A DNA stretch of 64,000 bases from Pisaster brevispinus (taxonomy: Eukaryota > Echinodermata > Asteroidea > Forcipulatida > Asteriidae), in NCBI GenBank assembly GCA_023634235.1, contig JAMKCF010000001.1, forward strand, positions 858,001-922,000, written 5' to 3'. Positions 22,167 through 34,676 of the stretch are shown in pieces. Under the pieces are notes generated by a model, which saw only the letters and a list, made by a program, of their open reading frames with translations, had not been told where the DNA came from and made no database searches. The first letter of the stretch is position 1. Each line of letters opens with the position of its first letter. The position numbers and the translations under genes are program-made.

Positions 22167-23303
22167 GTAAGTGTATGAAATTTTTGAAAATTTACACTTA
22201 AAATTACTTAACCATCATACAGTTCTTTTGTCATAACTGTTAAACCTCATAATAGCAATTTGTATTTGCTTCGAAAGGAAATATTGTTTTTCTCTAGTAG
22301 CGGTAAAAATGAAGGTTTGTGTTCATTACCAGAAGTACAGTATTTTGTTTTTGTTTTTGCTTTACAATTTGAGTTTGATGGGGATCAACGCTGTTTATTT
22401 GTTTCCTGTCGTTTATCAGGGTAGCCCGTTCACTTATAACGTGGTCTTCACGGGTGGCTTAGAATGATAAAAAGAAAATGAAAAGAAAACGCGTATAACA
22501 AAAGTGTAAATTGAAATGACCAAGTAGGCAAATTTTTAAGTAAAAACCAATTCACCTGATGTATTATTAAAAAGCATACCACTTTAGTTTTTTTCAACTA
22601 GGCAACCTTATAATGCACAATCCTGATGACACACAGTCCGATCCGCCTAGATGAATTTGTCTTTTTGTGTATTAATCAGACGGCCTGTCAGATGCTGGTC
22701 AGGACCGGAAAACGGGGTACATAATATGCGACTACCTAATTTTCGGGTAACTTTTTAACGCTGCAGCCCACCACACCTTTTCGGACTTTTCCTGAAAATA
22801 TATATATTTTTTTTATTAGTTATTGTTATCGTTGGTGTACTGTTTCCGTGGCAAATGTTTGTTTTATCTTGAGTGAGACGTTTGTAGTTGTTTGTCTACT
22901 TGATTGATTGTTTGTCTTAGGTTTTACAGCTTGTTTGCAACTCTCTCCCCAAAATAGGCCTATGGTAATGATGTGTCTCCTGAAAGTGTCAAATGCATTG
23001 TGGGATTCACATGAGTGGATTTTCAGTTCATATCTTGCGACCATTTTGGATTATTTATTTTTAGCCTGTACTTCAGCCTCAAATTGTATCAAAATATCAT
23101 TGGACAAGATCTTTAAAAAGCCCGGCACTAATGTTTACATAATTCGTTAATAAAATCTCGTCTTTTCAATTGCGAAACCACGTTGACCTCGTGCATGAGT
23201 CGCGTATTTTCACCGTCACAGTAAATACTTTGAATTAATATTTTGTATAATAAAAACAATAATGTTTTCTTATTCGTCAACCTGTTTTGTGCTCAATTTA
23301 CAG
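22167..23303 (+). other. Intron 1 of lectin A
   Basis: It is 1137 nt and AT-rich, with short A/T runs near 22800. No element was recognised. Confidence 0.5.
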
Positions 23304-24026
23304 AAGTTGTTCCGATTCTACACTAAACCCTGAGTTCTAAGGAGATCTACGTCACGTCATGTATCTCCGTTGAAGTAAGTGGAGACGAGTACAATCTCGC
23401 TGGAGATACAAATCTCATCCAAGCAGTTCCTGCTATTGACGTTGTTGATCACGCATGCGCTGTGTATGCTCAGACGGGTTCATACCTGGATCTGGGAAAC
23501 TTCAAAGACACCTGTATCTCTGACCCTGGTCTCTGTGAATCCATGACGTGGTCTGTATGGCTAAAGATAGATACGTCATCAGGCTTCACTGGAGAAAGAT
23601 ACTACATCAGCTCTGGGGGACAAACACGTTTTGCCACTGGTCTTTTTTTTCTGTTCATGGATAATTTGTTTAAGTATGGAATCCGAACCTCGGAACATGT
23701 TTACATCAAGGCATACGACCAAGAAAAGATACCCCGAAACAAATGGTTTCACCTGACTTTATCTTTTGACATCGAAACTGTGGCGGTTGATGACGCTCTT
23801 CAACTAGGCGTTGATGGTGTATTCATTGCGAGTGATACATCTACCGACTTCGATGGAACCTATCTCGATGGTTGCACGAAGCTCTACTTGGGTATGTCCA
23901 ACAATTGCCAAATGGAATACGATTCTCGTGTATATGGTGGCTCTGCTGCGTACAGTCATCTGACGGTCTTTGCCGGTCTTCTTACCCAACAACAGATACA
24001 TAACATGTATTCTTGTGGATCACAAG
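23304..24026 (+). CDS. Lectin A exon 2: LamG-like domain, with premature stop
   Basis: Acceptor TTTACAG ending at 23303, donor GTGAGT at 24027, phase 1-1, 723 nt. From about residue 55 it is a clear LamG/concanavalin-A-like sandwich: GSYLDLGNFKDTC, SMTWSVWLKIDTSSGFTGER, IPRNKWFHLTLSFD, DGCTKLYLGM and AAYSHLTVFAGLLTQQQIHN. In the frame set by exon 1, the eighth codon is TAA (23324-23326). Against the paralogue at 37588-38322 the first 60 nt fit better in another frame, so an indel probably broke this exon. An unseen extra exon or acceptor could also avoid the stop. Confidence 0.75.
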
Positions 24027-24839
24027 GTGAGTAGAAACAAACATCAAGAAGTTAGAACAATTAATTCATGTATTGGTTGTTGATATGATGTATCACCAGC
24101 TTGCAGGCATTTGAAAAAGTAGATTGATTCATATTCAATCCCTTGGAAAGTTTATGCATTCTGATTCGTCGTGGATCAGTGGGTGTCTATTAATGTACAC
24201 AAAGTTCTGTCCACTCTCTTCCCAGAACGAACTTTTGTTTCCTTTCCCCTGCTTCTCAAGAGTTTCTGCTAGGTTATGTCTGATATATTAATCTTCATAC
24301 ACTCTCGAATCGTTTAGGGTCGGAAAGACACGGATCCTGGTCATCCACCAACACAGTCATTTTCAAGAGACAGTGAAGACCGGTCATCACACTGTTGTTT
24401 CTTGTTCCCTAAAGATAAACTATAGTGTGAAACATGATTTGTTTTAGTCCCCTAAAAACAGTCATTTTAAAGTAAACCATAACCAGGAAAGTACAGCGAC
24501 TTTCTAAGTAAGATCTTTCTTACTAAGGAAACTTTCTTTGATTTGTTTATATGTCGTCATTTTCATTCGGAAAGATAAGGGAGGCCTGAAAATACAGTTT
24601 TTGCTACCATATTAAAATGTGTCCATTTAAATGTTGCAAGTGTACTAATATGTTGCTAATATTTTTATAACAAAAGCAATGTTATTGTGCCCCGAATCAC
24701 TTGAGGGTGGGAGGAAAGCCTAACTTGAGTTTGTTTCCCACATCGTCCTTCCAACATAATAGAAAACGTGGTTTTAAATTTTGATCTCAATGAGGCATTT
24801 TGAATGTTGTCTTCTCACAACTTGATGGTTTATTTTCAG
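24027..24839 (+). other. Intron 2 of lectin A
   Basis: It is 813 nt, AT-rich, ending in the acceptor TTATTTTCAG. No element was recognised. Confidence 0.5.
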
Positions 24840-25127
24840 ATTGGGATCTACGAGTGCGCAGTCTGGTTATAAAGAGCGATCTCGAGTACGAGTGCACGGC
24901 TAGCGACCCATCTGGGCCGATCATTACGTGGGGTCTGTATCACAAACAAACCGATAGTTGGGAGAATTTAGACGCTTCAGGAGATGGCTACACGATCCAA
25001 TCAGTGAATGTATCGACGTGTGTAGTTCGCTCTACATTGGTGATGAGTTCAAGTCAAGTCAGTCCTACGGCTATAGCATGCACAGCTCTGGCTGGATCCA
25101 ACAATGCATCTGTGTTTCTCTATCGAG
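24840..25127 (+). CDS. Lectin A exon 3: Ig-like domain
   Basis: Acceptor TTTTCAG ending at 24839, donor GTTTGT at 25128, phase 1-1, 288 nt. It encodes LEYECTASDPSGPIITWGLY, then SWENLDASGDGYTIQSVNVS and STLVMS..IACTALAG. A Cys followed 14 residues later by Trp, and a later Cys in a YxCxA-like context, is the Ig signature. It matches the minus-strand exon at 36620-36916 closely. Confidence 0.85.
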
Positions 25128-26941
25128 GTTTGTAACTCACTGAACCGTAAACAAGTCCATGAATTTTACAACAATCATAAACAAGAATCTGCTTGCGGTG
25201 TCATTCATATTTTAAGACCAATTAACGATTACTAACGTAAGTAAAAAAAAATAATATACCTGTCTGGTAAATGTCAATAAAACAATTAACTGAAGAGAAT
25301 TGCCTCTTCATGTCAACTTATCTCGCTTCAAACTTCAAAGGTGGTTTGACCATGAAAATGTTATTTTCAGTTTTGTGAACATCTTTAAAAAAATTAATTC
25401 AATAAGAAATGGAAAAGAATAATAGCCGATCAGGTTTTTTGTTTCTCTCTCTTTTTTTCCTTTTCTTTCAAACCTACGGTACCCCTTAAGAGAAAGGTAA
25501 ACACAGTGAACAGGGAAACCAAAACCACTGTTTCGTCATACCGAATATTATTTTATACCTTTCAAAATAGTATTTCGTTCCTTCAAAATCAAATATCACA
25601 AGTACCTTTTACATAACGAAGAAAAATTATGCAAAATTGTTTTTGCAAAAGTGTTTTTGATTTGGAAAGCTCTTCGATTGGATTGTTAACTTGGATGATT
25701 AGTTTGTTTTTATGGAATGATGCTGTATGGTATTTTATTTATTTTTACTTTATTTGTAACCATCGGTGAATGTTTCAAGGATACTGTTTCTCAAAGGTTC
25801 TAAGCAATTTACAATAAAACCATTCACTACTATAATATACCTCAAATTTCAGTCTGAAATTGAACATACGATTTAGCTGCCTTGAAGTAAGTGAGAAACA
25901 AAACGACCCGGTGTTGGAATTAACTACTTCCAAATTAGGGTTGGCCAATAATTGTCAACTTTCCAACAACGCCGTGTTCACGTGTTTTATTGCAGGCCGC
26001 AACATGACGTTCAACTTCAGTGATCAGAAACATGCTGGTAAGTGTCCACGGCCCTAACGAAGCTTATTCGCTCACAGACGCTATTTGTATTTTCCCAGTG
26101 AGGTTTCATTGTGATAGACTGTTTAACGACTCTCTGATTGATGTGATTCCTAAAATAGAATTTTGTGAGCTTTATTTGCTGCAAAATGACCTTTGTGTCT
26201 TTGCCCATTGATACCATTGTGGTACACGTTTGTCAACTGTACTGCAGAAGACCATGTAGTATAATTTGTTGTTAAAATGCATTCTTCCTTTCCGATCAGG
26301 AAGTATATTCTGGTAGAATGTTGATTCATTTTCGATTTGTGTATTTGTTTTTTATTTATTTATTTATCTATATATATGTATTTGTTAATAAGATTAGAAG
26401 GGGAGATCGCCTTAGCTTTCGAACCAAACCGGATTTATATACATTTATTCATTTGTTTGTATATTTATGTATTTTTAATTTTTTTTTCTGTATTTGTTTT
26501 AATGTATTCATTTATTTCTTATATTTATTTACTAATTAATTTAATTATTTCATTAATTTATGTTTTATTATTGTTAATATAATTACTATTATTTTTGTTC
26601 TTCTTCTTTGGGGAGGGGGTTGCAGTTAGAGGTCTAACCCATCCACCCACAGCCTGCATTTCTCATGGGAATAGCACCTGTGAAAACATCTAACTCAGCG
26701 CTAAACGCTCTGTGTACATTCTTTTGCTCTTTCCACTTAAGATAAAACACTAATCTTTAACACTGGTGAAAACCCTGTGTGGGCGTGTTTAAGTCCACAT
26801 AGTGTTTCAAGTCCATACATTTTGTTGACGTCTCTTGTTCCCGTCATATGAAACACGGTACTCACCGCACGCTGCCTAACGGGTTTACGTAATTTAGTTT
26901 AACACTTCTTTTCCTTATTGTGCTTTTTCTTTCCCATGCAG
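25128..26941 (+). other. Intron 3 of lectin A
   Basis: It contains an extended T/TA-rich low-complexity tract at about 26330-26600 (ATTT/TATT units). No exon was recognised. Confidence 0.5.
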
Positions 26942-27072
26942 GAATATCTTTATTGGCAGAGGGCAGTACAGGTCACTACACTCATAAATATGGCTACCAA
27001 GAAGATGGTTCCAGCACGGTGGATCACCCTAAATATCCTTTTATCTGTAAGATACCTGATAAGATACATTAA
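26942..27072 (+). CDS. Lectin A exon 4: C-terminal CTLD strand, degraded
   Basis: Acceptor CATGCAG ending at 26941, phase 1 in, stop TAA at 27070. It encodes GISLLAEGSTGHYTHKYGYQ, then VDHPKYPFICKI and a short tail. YPFICK is the last strand of a CTLD. Compared with the paralogous exon at 34677-34822, the inner tryptophan and two of the three cysteines are gone, so the CTLD could not make its usual second disulfide. Together with the stop in exon 2, this suggests decay of the plus copy. Confidence 0.65.
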
Positions 27073-28380
27073 ACAATGACCCAATGTTGGTGGATTTTTG
27101 TGACCGGAGGTTTGGGTACATCCGTCTAAGAGGCGTTTACGGACGGTACTTAAAAGAACACACACCCTTACGATTCCCGTTTGTGGGGTCCTGCTTATTG
27201 TTATTATATTATTCCATTTTCTAAAGAAAATTCTTTGTGGGGTACCACTAGAACAAAGAAAACCTTGTGGGTTAGCATTGTTCCATTGTAAGTTTGCGCG
27301 TTTAAGGGCACACGTCCAGACTGTAAAACTCCAGAGTCGACATTAACCAGAATTTCTGGTCTCGGTGAGCCTGTCCCATTTCTTTGTCAGACCGAACCGG
27401 AAAATAGTAAACAAAGGGATTTAAACTCGAACTCTGCGTCCGTTTGAACCAATTCTAGGTCAGTTTTGCACAGATTCCAGTTCATACTGACCCAAAAAAG
27501 GTTAAGATTTAAGATATAGTAAAGGTTTCCGTAAGGAAAGCATAGTTCCTGATTAAACTGTAAACAAGTTTACTTAGTTTTAAAGAGTTTTTATGAATTA
27601 CCTCGTTTTAGTGCAGTTTACTAAATTTACTCAATTTTAGTAAAAGTTTATAGTGTAGTAAAAGATATATATATATATTTCAATGTAAATGTGGAAAAAG
27701 ACTTTAATCCCAGGATATTGCAAAATTTAACAATAAACACAAAAACATGAACAAAGGAGCCAATTCTGCCTACCTAGTATAAAACCATTTCAGTCAGAAT
27801 AATCCCCCCAAAAAACTGATGGATATTTTTTCATACAGATTCTCTTTTTTTCCTTGATCCATTATTACAAAATTTTACAGTTCCAGGTGACAGCAGCTTT
27901 GAAATTGACAATTTGTTTTGTACTACTACCAGTTATAAGATTGAGTTATTCTAATTGCTAAGGTCGTTTATTCAGACACTCATAATCAGCAACATATCGT
28001 TCTCCATAATTAGAATGACAAGAACCAAGGCCTGAGCACTAACAATGCTTTTGCATAACCGCGGTGGAGGCGATTTTGTGGAATGTTTCCCTTTAAGTTT
28101 GATTTATGTGTTATTTTCCGGAAACACGAGAGACTTTTATTGGTTTATTATGATACGCCACTTGTTGCCAAACCTCGTCGATGTTTGTTTGTTTGTTTGT
28201 TTGTTACATATACGCGTGTGGTTCTGTTGGAGTTTTGCATCCAACTACTGTTCTACTATTTCGTCTCAAGACGATTTTAGTTTATGTTTCTGTATTTTCG
28301 TTGTACTCTGTTATGTCTTACTGTTGTTTTTTGGTGTACACTATCGTCATGGATACTTGTACCACTACTACCGGATTTAA
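27073..28380. other. Gap downstream of lectin A
   Basis: The region is AT-rich with a (GTTT)n run at about 28182-28204. A 111-codon frame at 28045-28380 has no recognisable domain and may be part of the adjacent LINE. Confidence 0.45.
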
Positions 28381-29870
28381 ATGTATTGATGTTACATCTG
28401 TAAAATGTCATTCATGCACTGAGGGTCATTTAGCACTCGCAACACATTACCCTCCCGTGTGTGACTGGTATGTTTAAATTATGTAACAACCCATGTATGA
28501 CTTGTGTTTTTGAATTATGTAGCAACCCCAACACGTGTTTCCAACACGTGCTCCCTTTCAATCATTTGGGTGATGATCAAGGTTTCTTTGTGTCTCTGCT
28601 TGAACTTATAACCGATCACGGAGTAGTCGTAGACTGGCAAACATGAGTTGCAATTCTCTTATTTTCAATAACCATTTTGCTAATAATTATGATATTGACC
28701 CTGAACCAAATTGTTCTGCAAATAATCAGAATCACTCTTCTGACTATTTGTTTTGTGATCCATTTAACGAATTGTATAATAAAAAAACAACAACATGCAA
28801 ACCAGCTTCACAAGGGTAGTCCTCCTGTCGATCTTAAAGGCTATACATTTCTGGGCAAAGATAGAGCAGTTAAAAGAAGTGGAGGGGTTGCTTTGTATTT
28901 ACATAATTCTGTTTCATTTAAAATAAAGAACGACCTCTCTCGCGATATTGATATTAGTATGTTAGTCTCTTTTTGTCGAAATATCTTCCACTGAGCGTAA
29001 CAATATTGTGGTTGGGGTTTTACATAAGCCACTTACGATCAACCCTGTTGCTTTTGCTGAGTATTTTGATAATTTTCTACAGAAGATTAATCAAGAAACT
29101 TACGTTCTTCATGGGCAATTTCAACATCGATCTGCTTCAGCATGATTAGCTTTAGGCCACCAAGGACTTTGTAAATTGCCTGTTTTAAATTAGCAATTAT
29201 CAGCTTCCTCTAATTAACAAACCCACCTGCATCGCAGAAACCAGTGCTACCATCATTGAACATTATGTATTATTTATTATTACTGATTGGAGCATTACCA
29301 GGGGAATTCTTTTTGCCGACATTACTGACCATCTGCCAGTTTTTCAAATTACAACTTTGACTTCAAACATGACTCCTCAGACTTCAGGTCAGTCTAGAAG
29401 GGAAATAAGTTCTTCTTATTTTGCCTCGTTTTCTATTTATCTGAGCAATATTAACTGGAACTGTGTGCTATCCAACGTGAAACCTAAGGCTTTTAACATG
29501 TTTCATTATATTTTTTCAAATTTTAAGACAAATGCTTCCTCTTCAAAAAAGTTAAGACCAAAGTTATTTGTAAAAACAAGTGCTGGATGACTGCTGGTTT
29601 AATCAAATCTGCTAATTATAAGCATATAATGCGAACAAAAATACTTAATAACCCCTAGGTTTCTCAAATAAGTTTCGCATTTATAGAAATGTAAACTGGA
29701 TTATTACCAGAAATAAATATAATGCCAACAATAATGCTAAAAAGAGAGTGTTATTTAAACTACCCCAACAAGAGCAATTCAGCAAATTGTACATCAGCAT
29801 TTAAGAAATTAAGAAGTTTATCCACATTGGAAGAGTGGTTACCGACCCTGTTGAGATTGCTGATGCGTAT
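28381..29870 (+). pseudogene. L2/CR1-like non-LTR retrotransposon remnant (pre-endonuclease and endonuclease)
   Basis: Broken frames on the plus strand give, in order: VLPFNHLGDDQGFF; CNSLIFNNHFANNYDIDPEP; GYTFLGKDRAVKRSGGVALY; VVGVLHKPLTINPVAFAEYF; GNFNIDLL; and ITDHLPVFQI. This is the order of the apurinic-type endonuclease of L2/CR1/jockey-clade LINEs, with the GxFNxDLL and (S/T)DH(L/F)P motifs. Many stops and frameshifts interrupt it and no reverse transcriptase follows before about 29900. It is dead. Confidence 0.7.
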
Positions 29871-31096
29871 AATTATACTTCACTAGCATTTGATCCTTAC
29901 CTGGACCGTACAATACCTCTGCTTATAGTCACCTTTAGTAACTATTTGAAAGGCAATTATGCAGATTCTTTATACCTTTTTTCGAAATCTGACAGACACA
30001 CGGTCTATTGTGTTCATGATCACTCACCCACACCCGTGTTTTATTTGTAAATGTGCGTATCAGTTGAAGAAGGGGTTGACATTTTGTATCCAGCAACCAA
30101 ACATATTGTGAGTAGAACAAAATTATCAAATTATCTTCATTTGTTTAGTCAACATTAGTGATGAAAATATTCACAATACAAACAAAGAACGAATTCAGTC
30201 CGTTCATTGGACAATAATTGGTCAATTTTTTAGGAGGCTATCGTCTAGTTTGGTTTCTCGCGTCGACTTATATAATAGAACTAGAGGGCGTACAGAAACA
30301 TGTGACATGGCCTGACAAGAAGTATATGTATACATTGAAAACAAGGCACTGACCAACCGTATAACACAGGTCGTGCACCAGTTCACATAGCCAACACTTT
30401 GTAAGGGGAAATGTGTATGTGATTTACCCGTTGGGATTCGAACCCTTTATGGCCCCGTGCGGTTACGTGTGTGTGTGTAGTTATAATCATAGAGCAAGGG
30501 CGTCCTTGCTCTATGGTTTAAACAAAATACTCCGGACCCAAAATATGGCGTCGCTTTTAGTTTTATTTGTGTCTGTTACGGTAGCTCAGCGGGTCAACTA
30601 CTCGCCCTTTGCACGGCCAGCCATGTGCGGTTAGCACAATGAATTGGGGACAGCAGTGAATAGAAGCATTATATAACTGTATTGTCATGGTAATTAATTA
30701 CTTTTTCATACAAAACAGACACATAAATACAATAGAAATGAAGCGTGAAGTCGAGGCTCTACACGCATAAGGCAGATCCGTGCAGGTAGCAAGTAGCATC
30801 AAAAGCACCACTCAAACAAGCGAACAACAATATTTAAGTCGGGTAACTTGTCCCTCAATACGTCGTATCAGAAACGGAACAATAACTGATAAACCATGAG
30901 TTATATAGAACTAGAGGGTACATTATAACATAGAGATCGGATCGAGGGGACTTCTCATTATTAACTTCACTGCCGCGGAGTGAGTTCTTAATTTGGTCTC
31001 AACGTTTCGACTAGCTTGCTGTAGTCATCGTCAGGAGACTGAAGAGTGTGAGACATGTTTGTCTATTTATAGGGGTTCAGAGGTTTCAGTGTAGAG
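29871..31096. other. Intergenic stretch with small hairpin and Penelope tail
   Basis: It holds a perfect 12-bp hairpin at 30488-30515 and, at 30985-31060, CGTTTCGACTAGCTTGCTG..GTCATCGTCAGGAG, of the type found at the ends of Penelope-like elements. No gene was recognised. Confidence 0.5.
30488..30515. repeat. Perfect 12-bp inverted repeat, 4-nt loop
   Basis: CATAGAGCAAGG, GCGT, CCTTGCTCTATG. The word CCTTGCTCTATGG also occurs at 53927-53939 and related words lie at 36449-36590, so it may be the end of a dispersed foldback family. Confidence 0.75.
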
Positions 31097-31339
31097 TTAG
31101 TCACTACTCTGATTGGTTCTTCTGAAGTAACCGATATCTTGTGGTACAGTGTTGTGCTTGTGTATTTCGATACGCCGTGTATACCAATGTCTCTCAGGAG
31201 CTATGATTCGAGCCTGATCCCAATCTATGGCATGGTCTAGATCGGTGGAGTGTTTGACAATGGCAGATTTGTCATATTCCCCTCAGCGGCCATGGGCTTT
31301 GTGTTCCTTCAGCCTGGTGGTAAGGTCTCTACCAAAAAG
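31097..31339 (-). pseudogene. Penelope-like element, C-terminal GIY-YIG endonuclease fragment
   Basis: The minus strand reads LFGRDLTTRLKEHKAHGR, one stop, then GEYDKSAIVKHSTDLDHAID, WDQARIIAPERHWYTRRIEI and stop. The motif order (R..L..RL.EH, SAI..H, IDWD.A.I...ER.W..R.I.E) is that of the GIY-YIG nuclease at the C-terminus of Penelope-like retroelements. The reverse transcriptase is missing and one in-frame stop is present. The sequence after the stop (30985-31060) looks like the element's terminal part. Confidence 0.75.
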
Positions 31340-31363
31340 CAAGACCAAGAACAAATCTACATA

Positions 31364-31435
31364 GCTAGTAGAATATACACATGGTGTTACCGCAAACCGA
31401 ATATATATTGATACCTCACCATGCAAAGCCTCAAA
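31364..31435. repeat. Dispersed repeat (copy 1)
   Basis: ACACATGGTGTTACCGCAAA through TTGATACCTCACCATGCAA recurs almost unchanged at 57010-57064. It lies just beyond the Penelope nuclease fragment here. Confidence 0.6.
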
Positions 31436-31944
31436 AAGTATATATATTTTTTTAGTTGACTACCTTGAAGACGAAGTGTGGAAAATGTTGTTGTTCACTT
31501 GACAGAGGTCGCCTTTACCACACACATTATAGCTACGTGTGCGTTGTATAATCGCTGAATGTTGGTAATCCTGATAGTGGTGGCTTAACACTGTTTATTG
31601 GTGTTAATAACATGAAATATATAAATACTGTGTTTGACTTTTATGACTGAGCCCTGGACAGCTTTCAGGTTACCTGTTACAAAAGCCTTTCGTAAAAACA
31701 TAATTGGGTGGTAATTATTATTATTATTTTTTTATTTATTTTTTTTTGTTTAGGTTCATTGGCAATTCATGAATACCCATAGAGTTTCATATTATTATCG
31801 TACCCAAACAATTGGATAGGAGTCTACAGCCCCACAGACCACAAACCCCAAAATTTAGGAAAATTATTTTTAAAAAGGCCACAACAACAGAGACCGCGGG
31901 TAATGAGTAGAAATGAAAGTCGTGTCATGATAAAATAATAGACG

Positions 31945-32392
31945 CCAAAGAACACATTCGATAGGTTTAAAGACACTATCTATATGATATTTCGTATTTA
32001 CAGAATAACACTGCGAAACAAATTATATTACTGCTGCAATAATCTACATAACTTTATAAAAATTCAAACATATTATTTTTAATTTGGGTTTGAACAAAGA
32101 CAAGTTGACTGGAGCGGGACTTGAACCAACGACCTCCGGATTAACGTGCCGGCGCTCTACCAACTGAGCTATCCATCCCTATGTTGGCGGTCTCCCTATT
32201 ATATTAGTCAGTATCTTTGTTCGGGGGTTCATATTATTATTGAAAATGTTATTTTTCATACAATCAAGCCACAGAAACAGCATTAAAACAGAATCACATT
32301 TAATGAATGGCTAATGTTCTTGCAAATGAAGGGATATTTCTCTTGATCCAGAGTACATTGATCACTGGAATCAGTGACTGTGAACCAAAACT
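31945..32392 (-). pseudogene. Decayed duplicate of the lectin terminal exon and its 3' flank
   Basis: 31951-32060 matches 34475-34600 (ATAGGTTTAAAGACACTATC and beyond), and 32265-32390 matches 34625-34745, including the part encoding the last CTLD strand (TGCAAATGAAGGGAT, TCTCTTGATCCAGAGTACAT). A SINE at 32106-32180 separates the two blocks. The exon part is cut after about 75 nt and its end has changed, so it is a ghost copy. Confidence 0.75.
32106..32180 (-). mobile_element. tRNA-derived SINE, family B, inserted in duplicated lectin flank
   Basis: The minus strand has TAGCTCAGTTGGTAGAGCG (D-arm, box A) and GGTCGTTGGTTCAAGTCCC (T-arm, box B). An anticodon-like GTT lies between them, but the preceding T33 is missing and the acceptor ends do not pair, so it is SINE-derived and not a working tRNA. 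It interrupts sequence continuous in the copy at 34475-34745, which marks it as an insertion. Confidence 0.7.
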
Positions 32393-34676
32393 TAGGAGAA
32401 TTCAAAAAATTACGCCACAACAACAGAGACCACGGGTAAATGGAGTAAAGCGGACATCCACACTTATGGCCTGATCAGGTCATCGTTCAAAAGGCTATGG
32501 ATGTTCCACTAAATTGAATTGTCGAGAGCTAGAGCAATGTAGTGTATAAACACAATTTAGAAATAGTACCAAATTTACACAAAGTAGTGTAAATTAAACA
32601 CATAATGTCTGTCGTTTGATATCGAGGGCTTACGATTACGCGAATCACTAATTAATTAACACTTATATTTTAATTTGTGTATATGTTGGCTTTTGCAAAA
32701 TTTAAATAATTTGTTTTACTGATTATACAAGAGTAGGAATAAAAGTCGTGTCATGATATAATAATAGTGAGCACGATTTTATGATGTTCTTTTCATAGAG
32801 TTGTGTACAATCAGTCTAATTTCATATACTTTTTAAAACATATTACGGAACACCTAAAGTAGATATCAGAACACAAATTATGTCATTTGTTCATAGTGTT
32901 ATCCTTTACCTCATGTTTTACTAATGACATCTTATCTAAAATATGCAAATTGATACTGAAGTATGATGGTCATCAAATTGTCCACAAAATACAGTTGTTA
33001 TTGATTCAGATACATTTTTTATTTCTGTTTTTTACATCTTAACTACGGTTAGTCAGCTAATATTCTCTATTTATATTATTTCACCGAATTTATTTGTATC
33101 TTTCATCATTTCTTTCGTTATTCAACTTACATGTCCGTGTACTTTCTGTTTCCAGGCATGTAACACAGGCCCGGCTTGGGGAAAAAGCTCCTTACTTAAT
33201 TTTATGTATGTCTTATAAAACTGGATTTTATGATTGCTTCTTGAATACAATTTCTGATAATGTTCTGTTAAAGTTAGTGAAATTTGGAATTAAATATGAA
33301 GTTAATTTGAACTGAATATTCATGTCTTCTAAGGGCTTCTGTGCAATTACCATGGTTAGTAATATTCCCCCAAATAGCTAGTAAATTATTGATATCAAAC
33401 ATGCCGGAGTATTCCTGACTATAAATCGATTATGACGGCATGGATTTACCGCGAAAACTTCTCCATTGCTGTACTCGTGTTCTCAATCAGTCTTTTAACC
33501 GCACGAACTGTTCAGAAAGCGCTTGCGCAAAACAAAGGACTAAATATATGAAAAAGCAACCGCGGCTTTATAATGGCTTATTGTTTTCTTTCTTTCTATG
33601 TTATGACCTTTAAACTAAAGAATAAAATTGTCAAACTATTTACATGTATAATTATTTCAAACCTATCAGGGGAGAGGGGAACAACTCACCCCATACCAGC
33701 GCTGCACTCGATAACCGCCAAATTGTCTGACTCTTCCTAATGTTTAATCTAAATAGGTTCAAAATATTGTAAAGAACGGAGGAAAAATTCCTGTCCTTTT
33801 ACGTTTAACGATACTCTCTAAAATATGTCTTGTTCACAGGCTAAAATATAACGGCTGCTATGAGTAAAAACTGCATAAATCATTTATATAACAATTTGTT
33901 CAATACAATCAAGCCACAGAAAAAGATTTAGTAACGATTACTGGGGTCTACGTACAAGTCAGCAACCGTGATTAAGTGTTGGAATTTTGAAACATTCCGT
34001 TTGTCAATTTAAGATAACAAACATTACGCATAAATGTAATCATATATTGTTTTTAACTAGTGCTAAACTTGGAATTGACTAACGTAAAACTCAGTGCTCT
34101 CATTACAATTTTCATTGGTTTTAGATCTAAAGAAAATATCACTAAAGATGAATATAGGACAATGGGTGGATACTATCCACACCCTTGCATTTAATGAGAT
34201 GAACAACACACACAAAATCGTCTAAGGTACTTCCAAGGTTGCACGGTAAACGTCTAACACGTGAAGCTTCACATTCCACGACTTATAATATTATTAATAA
34301 CATAATCACGAGTAATGAATAATTCATGTTTAATGGGAAAAAAAGTTGCTGATCAAACATTGGCAACTAACGGCAGGTTATTGTATTTGTATTTACGTCG
34401 TCATATAGAAGTTGGGAAAATGAAGAGTTGTGGCAAGTTATTAACACTATAAAAACTGCCCGGTCCCTGTAAGTCGCCAAAGAACCCGTTCGATAGGTTT
34501 AAAGACACTATCTATATAATATTTCGTACTTACAGGCTAAAATATAATAACACTGCAAACAAATTTATATTACTGCTGCAATAATCTACATAACTATATA
34601 ATAATTCAAACATAATATATTTCATACAATCAAGTTACAGAAACACGATTAAAACAGAATCACATGTAATGATTGG
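32393..34676. other. Gap between ghost copies and lectin B
   Basis: AT-rich with short repeated words (CCACAACAACAGAGACC at 31880 and 32417; AAAGTCGTGTCATGATA at 31916 and 32751), showing that this flank has been duplicated more than once. No gene was recognised. Confidence 0.5.
33820..33935 (-). repeat. Third, weaker copy of the lectin 3' flank
   Basis: CACAGGCTAAAATATAA at 33836 and TACAATCAAGCCACAGAAA at 33904 match words in the same order at 34535 and 34624. The exon part is not present. Confidence 0.5.

Noticed and set aside
26318..26582. Membrane-protein-like frames (Phe/Tyr/Ile-rich)
   Set aside because: This is a TATT/ATTT low-complexity tract in a lectin intron; two overlapping frames look alike for the same reason.
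28045..28380. 111-codon protein gene rich in Phe/Cys/Val
   Set aside because: T-rich composition explains the hydrophobic frame; it contains a (GTTT)n microsatellite and no domain, and lies beside a dead LINE.
32106..32180. Functional tRNA gene (GTT-like anticodon) on the minus strand
   Set aside because: D- and T-arms are good, but T33 is absent, the anticodon stem is weak and acceptor ends do not pair. It also interrupts a duplicated sequence. It is a SINE.
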